Positions 24,794 through 36,054 of a stretch of DNA of 64,000 nt are shown in pieces. Made by a program: the position numbers and the translations under genes. Each line of letters starts with the position of its first letter. Positions within the stretch are counted from its first letter, which is position 1. The DNA is from Allodiplogaster sudhausi (Eukaryota > Nematoda > Chromadorea > Rhabditida > Diplogasteridae). The stretch is from assembly GCA_945643635.1 (NCBI GenBank), contig CALZFC010000006.1:4711001-4775000 (forward strand), given 5' to 3'. The notes beneath the pieces were generated by a model, which saw only the letters and a program-made list of their open reading frames with translations, did not search any database and had not been told where the DNA came from.

Positions 24794-26989
24794 TAGGGAG
24801 AGAAAATCGAGAGAGAAGAAGACAGAGAAAAAATAAGAGAGAGGGAGAGAGGCTGAGAGCACGATGATGAAGTTGGAAGCATCTATAAATCCCTGTCGCC
24901 TGGTTACGGTCCTCTTCACTTACTTATTGATAGCCGTTATGATTCTGGTAAAATCAGAACCTGAATAAGGAGGAGCGAGGCAGCAAAAAGAAGGTTCCCT
25001 CTTCCATAGCTTTGTTTGCATCTGTTAAAGGAGCTGAAAACTCACTCTTTAATTCGCGCCTTTTTGCTTGACCCAAGGACGAGATCACGCTATTTTTTTT
25101 CGAGAGAGAGAACGGTTTAAAAAGTCACCTTTTCTCGTGCTCCTTTAAGTTTATTTTGACCTTCTTTTTTGCTTCATAATTCCTGTATAAGTTTTAAAAT
25201 ATTCTTAAATATAAAAATGATGAGCTCTGGTATTATATAATAAATTATGATCGCGGCTCTTCGTTTCGATTTCGAATTGCCGCATCTCCTGGGCCAATTC
25301 ATCCTACATCTTTCAATTTTTTCTTCCAATTGTACAAATTTTTCTCTAAGCAATTTGAAATGTTCAGGTGATTTTCGAGGGCGCGAAATTTGTTTAATGT
25401 TCCCGTGAAGGTACCCGATGTTTCCTTGCATCTCTGGTCTTTACAGTTATTGTGACAATAAGCAAGCTAAATATTGAGAACGTGCCAGCAAACTCTATTC
25501 AAATTGTACTGTACGAGACTTTTGCGATTTGTGGTGAAATAAAGAAGTTTACAGTGTAACGACACTTCCACAACGACCACATCTCTCTTCCTCGCTCGCT
25601 CTCTCTCTCTCTCTCTATCTCACTCTATCTCTCTCTTTTTTTTCGAGAAAGTGTCGCCAAACTCTTAAAATTGTACTGTACGAGACTTTTGCGACCTGAC
25701 AATGAGGTGCAATATGTAAGTAAGTTTTCAGTGTGGCGACACTTCCCCTAGGACCCCCTCTCTGTCTCTTTCTCTCTACATATGTCTCAATCTCTGCCTC
25801 TCTTTCTCTCTCCCCGTCTCTCTCAGTCATTCTGTCTTCTTGTTTGCTAGCCTCGCATGAACGCAGAATCTCATGTAATTCCCTCCATCCCATTTCGCCA
25901 CTTTTTCAATTGGATACTTTCCGCACTCGAAATAGCATTGCTGCTCGATCTTTAATCAGATTCCGATTAAAAGCAATATAAAAGAACGTCCAAATGAATA
26001 GGTGGAGAATTTGAAAGACTAAAAAAAGTGATTTAGACATGCTTTGGAGCTGAAAGTGTTGTGGTTATGTAGAATCTGGCACAACGAGAAAGAATGGGAG
26101 TGATGAGAAATAAGGAGAGAGCGAGAGAGCGAGACAGAGATAGTGAAGAGAGAGAGTAAAGAAAGAGAGTGAGAGTCATGTGAAATACGGAGGAGGCCCC
26201 GTGCGAGGGCGCCATTCTACTTTGAGAATAAAGTTAGTAGGCAATATATGTTCTCTATCGTCTGTAAGTTTATATTTTATTTTTTAATCGTATATGAAAT
26301 TAAAATAATGTATTTTTTCAGTATTGAATTCAGTAATGGGAGCATGTATTTCTTGAAGGTACATACTGTTATTTTGGTCGCGTCGTAATTTTTACGAATT
26401 TGCATACATCCACTACAATTTCATTTATTGATGACATCAATGGGAGAACTGTTGATGACGATCCATAATGGCGAGCGTCTTCCCACCACCCAGCAGAAGT
26501 CACTCGGCGCCGGTGGAAACGCTGATTACGGTACCGTTAAAAAAAGAACAAAAAAATACTTCTGGCGCATCAAAAACACATTGGTTTTACAATTCATTGT
26601 TTCTATAAAGATCGAACAGGAAATGTTAACTCCTCTCGCATCAGTCTACTCCTCTTCCACTAGCCCGACCACGCTTGCACCCCGATAAAGACGATTCGTG
26701 ACTCGCGAAAACTACCAGTCGGCTAGTTTTAAATTTCATTGTTCGAATAAGTATGTTGTGAAGATTGGCAACTGCAATCTCGGTCTCCAAAACATAACAA
26801 AAATTATGATACGCATTTTTACCTTTTGTCGCCCTTAAACTACCCGCTCTCACTCGACAATCAAGGCGTGACTAGAAACTAATTCTAAAATAAGAAACAT
26901 TGGTAAGAAAACTGCCGGAACTGTGAAAATAGAAAAATATAAACTTGTTCAATGATTTCGTTGTGTATAAAGGCATAATTAATGTTTCA
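23917..26989. repeat. Dispersed repeat fragments and arrays
   Basis: Core block 24060-24180, AT-rich block 24480-24690 (plus) and 25100-25400 (minus), GA array 24757-24850, CT arrays 25585-25640 and 25760-25850, GA array 26115-26175. A GC-richer patch at 26440-26540 has ATGACATCAATGGGAG but no supported gene. Confidence 0.45.
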
Positions 26990-28640
26990 ATGCATGTTAC
27001 TCTCTATTTCTTCTCTCATTTTCTCACTCTTTCTCCCTCACGCGCTCTTTTTCTGCCTCTCTCTTGCTGCCGTTCTCTCTTTCTCTCTCTATCTCTCTTT
27101 CTGTCTCTCTCTCGCTGTCTTTTTCTTTCTCTATTTCTTCTCTCATTTTCTCACTATTTCTCCCTCACCTGCTCTTTCTCTGCCTCTCTCTCGCTGCCTT
27201 TCTCTCTCTCTCTGTTTCTTCTCTCATTTTCTCACTCTTTCTCCCTCATTCTCTCTCTCCTCTCATTCCCTTTCCCTCTCTCTATTTCATTTCTTCCCCT
27301 CTCTCTCTTCCCCATTAGCAATAGTGAACAAATGACATCCTCCGAATACGTTTTGTTGAGAAGATGGACTACTACAGCCTCGATTTATTGGAAAACAAAA
27401 CAAGTGTGCCCCTTTTTTTTGTCGGCTAATAATTATCCTTGTTTACCTTCTACTTTACAATCATTTGATATTCTTCAATACCGAAAAGAACTAGCTAATT
27501 CAAATATGCACATATGTGGATTTGCGGCGATTGAGGCCCTCATATCCGTCCTATCAGAATGAACTCCGCTTGTGATACGCAGATTTTTCAAAAATAAAAT
27601 ATCTTCTCCTTCTGGTCGTATTTTCTTATATTACGTCTACATTGTGACACTACAATCCCAATTTCTCCATCTCACTCTGATAATGAAGTTATCATTTCAT
27701 ATCACAAGAAAAATCTATTTATTCCACACAAATATTAATGAGATCTCACAATAAGCGGAAAACGGACGATTCCTACTTGCTTTACTCTGCATCATTATCC
27801 CATTACTTTTTATTCAAATGCAATAAATTGTTCTTTGATCATTGATTGATTTGCTTCTCTCTTCCACACGACTGTTTCGCGCGCCTTCACCACGAAACTC
27901 TCCGCCGTGCAGCAAAACATTAACTGGTTTCAGAGCCCAGTTACTCCTTTCCCTCATCGATCTGTCTTTTGCTCCCTGATATCGTGCCTTTTGCTCCCTG
28001 ATACGGAGAGATCGATAGAAGTGATTTATTTTACTTTTTAGAGCTTCTCGTTTTTTCGTTTATTATCGGAGCCGATTAAGATCGTGCTTACTAAAAGGAT
28101 CTCAATCGGTGCAAATCCACATGTTTAAATCTGGTAGTTTTTTTTTTGGTATTGAAGAGTATGTAATTATTGCAAAATAAAATGTGAACTTATTAGCGAG
28201 CAAAAAAAATTTTGTCTTGTTTTGGAGACCGAGTAGCCAATCTTCACAACAGTACGTATTCTATTAATGACATTTTCTAATTATTGTGAAATAATACAGT
28301 AAAGATAGAGGGAGAGAGAGAGAAAGAAAGGGAGACCACGGAGAGAGACATAAAGAAAGGGAAAGCGAGAGAGGAAAACATAGAGAGAGTGTGAAACAGA
28401 AAAAATAGAAAAAAAGGTAGAGAGAGAGAGAGAGTGAAGTTGGAGAAATTCCTCTCCGCTGCCTCTTCTCTGATTCAGCCGTGATGATTCTCGCAGAAGC
28501 AGAAGCAGAATAAGGAGGAGCGACGCAGCAAAAAGAAGACGAGCCAGGCTTCACCTTTTTTGATTTTCATAACTTTGATCGTCTCTCTCAAGGGAGCCCA
28601 TTAACTCACTTACATAGTTTGTGGTTTTCGTGCCCTTTAT
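26990..28640. mobile_element. Composite fold-back repeat copy with CT and GA ends
   Basis: CT array 27000-27310, core block 27320-27560, middle block with GAAACTCTCCGCCGTGCAGC near 27895, inverted core 28090-28290, GA array 28310-28440, and inverted GC-rich block 28441-28640. The outer half is the same as at 31.8-33.5 kb, but the two halves are less alike here. Only array translations (Ser/Leu-rich) are open. Confidence 0.65.
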
Positions 28641-30838
28641 GATCTGTATGACTCTACACTTTAAGCTCCAAAAAATATATAAAAACAATACTTTTCTAAC
28701 TTTAAAATATGAACTTGCTATGTTAAATATACTTTATCGCACTATAATCACTATATCGCACTACTATAGTTAATATCTCGTCATTCCTTGATGATCAAGG
28801 AATGACGAGATATTAATTCTAAAATAAGAGATGCTCGTAAGAAAACTGCCGTAACTGTGAAAATAGAACATAGAAACTTGATCAATGATTTCGTTGTATA
28901 TACATAATTGCACATAATTAGTGTTCGAATATTTGTTTAAAGCTGTTCTAATTTTAAAGCTACTCTGAATTCTGCTGTTAAATTCGGCAAACTCGGCAAA
29001 AATAAGGAATGGCTGAAAGATCGTCACCTCTGCATCGTGGTGTCAATTTAGCATGCTTTCCATGCTGGGAATGTCTGGAAAAGGGGAGAGGCCATTGAGA
29101 AGAAAAGTAGAGAAATAGAGAGAATGAGGGAGTCAGAGAACACATCGAAAAGAGAAAGAGATGATTATCTGCGATAATAGCTCAAGAAGATAAATATGTC
29201 GTGGTAAGACGATACACAATTCTTGTCACTTTTATGCCCACATATGCGATTTGATGTTGTATATGATCAATAAGGAAGACACCATACCCTTCGCAGCAAC
29301 TTGGAATTACGAGTAGTTATCTTTATTGAAACAATGAAACGTAAAACCGACGGAATGTCATGTGCCATTTCAATTAAAATGAAAGATGTATTGTTTAAAT
29401 ATTCGTTCACATCAAAAATTTTTAGCATTTAAATTTTGGTTTATACATACCTACAAGCAAGAAAGGTAAGTCGATTGAAAATTATGTACTTACGATGTAT
29501 ATATATATATTTGTTTAAATTTTTAACAATACCTATTTCAAGCATTCTATAATAATTTTTATCATTATGTGTAACGAAATACAGTTTTTTAATCATTATA
29601 GAAAATATTTTAAATATTTTTTTTAAAGAAAAACATGCTCTTTTGTCTTGACCAGATTGTTTATATCCTTTCTGGCAATACTTGATATTAAGATGTTAGC
29701 GAGGGTTTACAAATAAGCCAATAATGTCCACGATGGCAAATGTCAAAAATTAACAAGAATCATTTCGTTGATATCCATTCTTCTATTGAAATTCTCCCGT
29801 ATCATTAGCTATTGAAAAAAAATTTAATATAATTTGAAAATACCATAGTCTTGTTAAAGCAAGAAGATATATTTAATTTATCTCACTGGTCAAAAACACG
29901 AGAGCTAATGGCTCAGAGAAGAAATGCACAGCAGCATACAGGTGGTTTTCGAGATCGCGAAGTTATTTTAACTGTCCCGTGTATATATATATAGCGTTCG
30001 GTACTTCTTTGGGTTTGCCTATTTGAAAAGTGAAGGTTGTGAAGGTGTCGCCAAACACTTTTACAATAGCCACTTTCGGGTAGAATAAGTCGTGTCGGTC
30101 GTCGCCTTCCCATGGTGTCTCGTAGTCATTGTCTTTCATGTATGTACATAAGTAATTGCAAAAATGATTTTTTTTTGCCAAACATACATCAAAGTATATG
30201 CTATTGTTTATAATTTTTAAGAGAGATCAATAATTTTTGCTGCCACTTCTGGCTTTGTCATTATTGCATTTTATGTTGAATTCTCCTTACACTGTAGGTC
30301 TTACCTACACAAATAAGAGAAGAATGGTCAGGAAAATTCAAATGGATTACGGTTGCATTTTGTGCTCCTTTAAACATTACTCCAATATGATATCTGACAC
30401 AATAATAAATATTATATACTAATTAATGAAATGACATTCGCTGTGGCTGCGCCCCTCGCCGACTTCCACTTGTACGCATCGCGGCTCGTAGTTTTGCTTT
30501 CAAATTGTGGCATCTCACGGGACAATTTCCAGATTTCCTTGAAAAACTTAAATCTTCTCTATCTTTCAATTTTATTTTCCTTTAAAATTTCACAAATTTC
30601 ACTCTACTGCGCAAAATCATTTTAGCTCTCCATTGTACGCATTCAGCGTTGACTTGACGTTTCACTTTCTCTGATTATGAGGTTTCAATTAGCAAAGTGT
30701 CAATACGAAAGACTAATTGTAAGATGTTGTTGATATTCTATAAACAAAAAATGCTATGAGAGATTTTTGCGATTTATGGTAAAATAAGTAAACTTTTCAG
30801 CGTGGCGACCTTTCCCAAACGTCACCACCTTATTTTTA
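28641..30838. repeat. AT-rich DNA with repeat fragments
   Basis: Perfect hairpin at 28771-28815, the repeat with AACTGCCGTAACTGTG at 28840, and the second copy of the (TA)n-centred repeat at 29320-29830. A minus-strand frame at 29963-30181 (DYETPWEGDDRHD) resembles a piece at 30885 (DYEAPREGVDQHE); no family is recognised. Confidence 0.4.
28771..28815. repeat. Perfect 22-bp palindrome with 1-base spacer
   Basis: Left arm 28771-28792 and right arm 28794-28815 are exact reverse complements (TAATATCTCGTCATTCCTTG and its complement) around a single G. It lies where two dispersed repeat fragments meet. Confidence 0.9.
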
Positions 30839-31142
30839 GTGTGCGCACGCTGTATTCGTGTTGGTCAACGCCTTCCCGTGGTGCCTCGTAGTCAGAGTCG
30901 CGGTTGTTGCTCAGCGGACGATTGTTGTCCGCTCGAAAGCCACAAGGCGAGTATTCGTAGGAGCGAGGATGACCCGACGATTCTCCATGACGACGGCGCC
31001 CTCTCGCGCCGACGCAGGGTGACGTTTACAGCCGCCACCTCCGCCAGAGGATTCTGGGCCTCCTCCTCATTCTCCTCCTCCCCTCTCTGCCTCTCTCTCT
31101 TTCTCTCTTTCTCTCTCTCTCTCTCTTACATTCTCTCTCGCG

Positions 31143-31173
<31 letters not shown>

Positions 31174-31260
31174 GCTCTCTCTTGCTTTCTCTCTCGCGCT
31201 CTGCCTCTCTCTCTCTCTCCCCCCACCTCTCCATCTCTCTTCGACAAGCCATTTAGCATG
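30839..31260. other. GC-rich patch followed by a CT array
   Basis: 30840-31070 is clearly GC-richer than its surroundings and is open on both strands (minus: EENEEEAQNPLAEVAAVNVT). It runs into a CT array (31075-31240). The plus-strand frame of 186 codons is mostly array. It could be a decayed exon; no family is recognised. Confidence 0.3.
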
Positions 31261-31844
31261 TCTTCTCTTCTATCTTTCTTCTACTACTTTCTTGGACCGC
31301 TTACTCCTTCACAAACCATTCGAAATCTCTGAGGAGACAATACTGAAACGCCTCACAAAGTTGCTGACAATTCGGAGCCCTGCCGATTATTTGTCATGAC
31401 CAGGTTATCCAGATTCATTACGGCTTTCGTTGATATTACGACCTAATCTATGAATAATTATTGGAAGCAGTTTTTTTGGTAGATTTTAAACTACCTAATT
31501 GTGAGAGATCTGCGGCTTCGAAAATCTAAGCAATTTGTTAGATTGCCTAGAGCAAAATTTTTACAATTGGGAGAAAAAAATTAATGATGTAGAAAAATCC
31601 GAAAGCGAAACTACGAGCCGCGATGCGTACATTATAATTTGTTATATAATTCCAGTGCATATCAGAGTATTTTTAAGAATATTTTAAAGCTATACATTAT
31701 TAAAGCAATAAAAAGCACAAATACTTAAATAAGCACGAAAAACAGCAATCTAAATGAGTTAATGGGCTCCCTTGACAGAGACAATCAAAGTAATTTAAAT
31801 TAAAAAAAAGGTGAAGCCTCGCTCGTCTCCTTTTTGCTGCGTCG

Positions 31845-32081
31845 CTCCTCCTTATTCTGCTTCTGCTTCTGCGAGAATCATCACGGCTGAATCAGAGAAG
31901 AGGCACGTTGCCAGCGGAGAGGAATTTCTCCAACTTCATTCTATCTCTCTCTCTCTCACTCTCTCCCTTTACTATCATCATCTCTTCCTCTCTTCCTCTC
32001 TTCCTCTATCTTCACCCTCGCTCTATTTTTTCCTCTCCCCTTTTTCCTTTCTCTATGTCTCCCTCTCCATCGTCTCCCTTC

Positions 32082-32118
<37 letters not shown>

Positions 32119-33500
32119 CTCCCTCTCTTTCTCACTCCTGTCCTCTTTCACAGCAATAAGAAAATGTCATTAGTCAAATATGTACTGTTGTGAAAATTGG
32201 CTATTACGGTCTAGGACTCCAAAATAAGACAAAAATTATGATACGCGTTTTTTTACCCTTTTGTCGCTCGCTAATAAGTTCATATTTTCCTTTGCAATAA
32301 TTATATACTCTTCAATACCGAAAAAAAACTACCAGATTCAAACATGTGGATTTGCACCGATTGAGATCCTTTTAGGAAGCACGATCAGAATCAGCTCCGA
32401 TGCTTGAAATCCAAGGGGTAGCTCTAAAAGGTAACATAAATTACTTCCATCGATCTCTCCGTATCAGGGAACAAACGGCACGATCGATGACAATACAGAT
32501 CGATTAGGGAAAGGAGGAGCTGGACTCTAAAACCAGTTAATGTTTTGCTGCACGGCGGCGAGTTTCGTGGTGAAGGCGCGCGAAAGAGTAGAGAAGAAGG
32601 GAGAAGAAAATCAATCAATGATCAAAGATCAAGTTTAGATAAAGTAACGGGATAAAGATACAGAGGAAGGCAAGTAGGAATTGTTCGTTATCAGTGTCCG
32701 TTTTCCGTTTATTGTGATATCTCTTTGTTATTTGTGTGGAATAAATCGATTTTTCTTGTTATGAGAATTGACAACTTCATTATTCTCTCTCCCCACAGCC
32801 TCCACACGACTTCACCACACGAAACTCTCCGCCGTGCAGCAAAACACTAACTTTTTTTCATAGCCCAGTTCCTCCTTTCCCTCACCGATCTGTAGGGTCA
32901 TCGACCGTTCCCTGATACGGAGAGATCGATGTAGGTAATTTGTTTTACTTCTTACAGCTGGCGTTCGTCAATTATTAGAGCTGATTCTGATCGTGCTTCC
33001 TAAAAAGATCTCAATCGGTGCAAATCCACATGTTTGAAAGTTTTTTCCTCATTGAAGAGTATGCAATTATTGCAATATTAAATATAAACTTATCAGCGAG
33101 CAACAAAAGGTAAAAAAAGCGTATCATAATTATTGTCTTGTTTTGTTGACCGAGACCGTAGCATCCAATCTTCACATCAGTGAATATTTTATTAATGGAA
33201 TTTTTTATTATTGTGAAAGAGGACAGAGAGAGAGAGAGTGTGAGAAAGAGGAAGAAAGAGAGAGAGAGAGAGAATTGAACCGATGGAGAGGGAGACATCG
33301 CGAAAGGTAAAGCGAGAGTGAGAGTGAAAATAGAGAGAGGGTGAAAGAGAAAAAAAATAGAAAAAAGAGATAGAGAAAGAGAGGAAGATAGTAAAGAAAG
33401 AGAGAGAGAGAAATTCCTATCGCCTGGCTGCGGGTCTCTTCTCTGGTTCAGCCGTGATGATTCTCGCAGAAGCAGAAGCAGTACAAGGAGGAGCTCAATT
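31845..33500. mobile_element. Palindromic composite repeat, 1.66 kb
   Basis: The order of blocks is mirrored about position 32,690: GC-rich block with TTCTGCTTCTGCTTCTGCGA (left 31857, right 33470), CT array (31940-32140) against GA array (33220-33420), core block with GTGGATTTGCACCGATTGAG (left 32346, right near 33020), and inner block with ATCGATCTCTCCGTATCAGG (left 32450, right near 32925). The two halves match closely over some 800 bp. No protein is encoded. This is the clearest copy of the fold-back family. Confidence 0.75.
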
Positions 33501-33874
33501 ATAGAAGTCAGTTGGGGGTAATCCGTCTGTACGAATTTTGAGAGGTAAAAATTATTTTTATTCCAAGGCATTTCCGAAGTCTCTTGCTCACTAGTAGATC
33601 AATGATAAGAATTACATCTAGTAGATTGTAAACATTCATTCCGGCTCTTACGATATTATGATGTAAATGGTTAGCTAATTGTCAAATATAAGTAAGAAAC
33701 AATATCCGTTGGATATTATTCTATTGCAATTCACCTATTTTTGGAAGCTATTGGTAAAAAATAATAATCTGAAAATAATAAAACATATTAAAACGTCTCT
33801 CTGTTCTCCCTCGATCTCATCTCTCCCTCTCTCATCTCTCTCCCTGGTGCTCCGAGGACTCAACAAACATCACG
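33501..33874. repeat. Repeat fragments between the palindrome and the GC-rich unit
   Basis: AT-rich DNA with fragments of the TATTATGATGTAAATG repeat (33655) and a short CT-rich run before 33850. No gene is seen. Confidence 0.3.
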
Positions 33875-34275
33875 AGAGCAGCGTTTTCTGGCTTCTGGAC
33901 GAAGGCGGCGACATATGGGCAGGTCGGGAGGTACAGCTGCTACTTCGTATTGGAAAGCCTGCTGCACAAGGAGAGCACCCAGTCGGCGTCTACCCGCTTC
34001 CTTGAACACGAACAGGAAGGTCCAAAACCAGGTCCGGGCCGGCTGGACATTGGGGCAGAGTCTGATTTTGGACATCGCAGGGCACGAGTCCGTGGTGGGC
34101 GTCGAGAACGCGGCTCTCCTTGCCATGACACCTGTCGGCAGTGGAGAGCGAGCCGCTGAGTTCGCTCGAGTTCGTTGCCAAATTGCATGGACTTGCGGCA
34201 ATGCTCGATGGCAGCGGCGACTCTCTCAAACTTGGACACTGAAACTCGTTCATCCCCGCTTCTCGCAACGAAAAT
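33875..34275 (-). pseudogene. GC-rich repeated unit, copy 2
   Basis: Matches the unit at 21290-21720 in the same orientation, including the inserted short inverted element. Minus-strand pieces include FERVAAAIEHCRKSMQFGN. Frames differ from the other copies, so it is not intact. Confidence 0.4.
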
Positions 34276-34744
34276 TCTAGTAATGTAAATTGAATTGTGG
34301 AAGTTAATTGAACGCAATCCGCCTGCACGAATTTGGGAGAGAAAAAGGTGTTTTCGCCATAGCATTCTTCGATACATACATATTATGTACATACATGAAC
34401 ATGAAACTGTATGCGACGGTATATAATTCTAAAGAAAGATGAATAATATGTACTTGCTATTGTTTCCGGGTTTCCTCTAGCTTTACTATCAAGGCATGAA
34501 AAGAAACTGATTCTAAAATAAGAGATCCTCGTAAGAAAACTGCCGGGACCGTGAAAATAGAAAAATAACAACTTGATCAATGATTTAACATATACTTAGT
34601 GTTCGAATAATTGTTGTTTAAAGCTGTTAAAATTTTAAGCTTAATTTGAATTCTGCTGTTAAATTCGGCAAAGGCGGCAAAAATAAAGAAAGGCTGAAAG
34701 ATCGTCACCGCTGGATAGTCGTGTCAATTCGGCAAGTCGTTGTT
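34276..34744. repeat. Repeat copy between GC-rich units 2 and 3
   Basis: Copy of the AACTGATTCTAAAATAAGAG repeat at 34505-34720, also seen at 28810 and 4400. No gene is seen. Confidence 0.35.
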
Positions 34745-35101
34745 GCTAGTGTTGTTCCTTGTTCCTTGGGCACGAACAGGGATGTCTAAAACCAGGCCCG
34801 GAACAAGGGCTGGTCCAGGCCAAACATTGTCTTTTTAAGATTCCTGGGCACGAATGTGCAAAAAATGGTGGAAGTCGAAAACGCGGCTCTCCATGCCTGG
34901 CACTTGCCGGTAGTCGAGATTTGCCTTCAGAGAGCCACCGAGTTTGTTGGCAAATTGCATGTACTCGCGGCAATGCTTATTGTCCATGGTCAAGGGCGGA
35001 GGTTGCGAATCTTTCAAACTTGGATAATTCATTGAAACTCGTTCGTCCCAGCTCATTTCTTCGAGGTGAATAAAGTGATAAAGTCGTAGAGCGCCCTTCA
35101 A
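34745..35101 (-). pseudogene. GC-rich repeated unit, copy 3
   Basis: Shorter copy of the same unit, lacking the part after the inserted inverted element. It has the longest uninterrupted minus-strand frame, 88 codons, with EEMSWDERVS, HCREYMQFANKLGGSLKA and YRQVPGMESRVFD. Comparison of the three copies suggests a coding ancestor, but this is not proven. Confidence 0.4.
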
Positions 35102-36054
35102 CGGTAAAACGTAGATGCAAAAAAGAAAATTCTACAGTTCTTTTATATACTTCTTTCGACATTATGTAGCTCTCGCCTGCACTCCCTCCTCTCTCGTTTT
35201 CTCCTCCTTCCCTTCTTGTCTTCACTCAGCAAGACACTTACTCCTCGACATTTCTTCCAGTGACATCCTTGAATCTCTTTCCCCTTAACAAATCGATTGG
35301 AACTACTGACAATGTAGAGCGCAGTCCCTCTTTCGCCATGTCGATATTGTCCAGATTCCTTTCAGATTCTTCTGTTGAAATTCTACTGTTTTAATTTCTA
35401 TTTGTATAAAAATTTAAAGTAATATGTTAATTCCATAAAACATTCCAAATAAGAATTGTTTATTTAGTTTATCTTCTAAACCTAAGAAATCAAAGAAATG
35501 AAATATCATTGCTTTAGACACAATGATTTTATGATTTTTTTTCTTCTTAGAGAACAAATGAAAGAGAAATGCATTGTTTTGTTAACTGTCTAAACTAACA
35601 CTTCTTGACGTTTTTTTTTTATTTAATGCGCCGCCGAAATTTAGAAGATTCTCTAAATGAACCTCATAATCTCTCTTTTTGGTGAACTTTCAGATGCTTT
35701 CTTCTTGTTCACGCCTACTTTAACATTGCCATTTAAACATATGCGTTTGGCTTTGACACTCCTGCGGCTGATATTATACTTCCCCATGGAATCTGGTGAA
35801 AAAGAAGACTTGCTCAATCTTTATCTCCATCTTGGCTCGACTTGTATCTGTTCTTAATTTGCTTTATTTGCATAAATTATGTCATTAAGATTTGCTAGAA
35901 TTGCATTTGCTCTCTTATGCAATACAGAAAATGTAGTGCAAAGTGAAATGTGAAAAGGCAAGTACTTATCCTATTCAAGAAATAGGTGAATGCAATATTG
36001 CCTAGAAATTAGAGACAGCTCAAACTTTATAAAAAATGTTATAATTTTAAGAAA
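35102..36054. other. Region upstream of the chemoreceptor
   Basis: AT-rich with few repeats. The 66-codon frame at 35657 has no domain. The promoter of the chemoreceptor should be here; an acceptor-like TTTTAAG lies just before its ATG. Confidence 0.3.

Noticed and set aside
28264..32173. Frames sharing the sequence FCCVAPPYSASASARIITAE on opposite strands
   Set aside because: They are the GC-rich block of the dispersed repeat running into an array; the shared peptide reflects copying of DNA, not a gene family.
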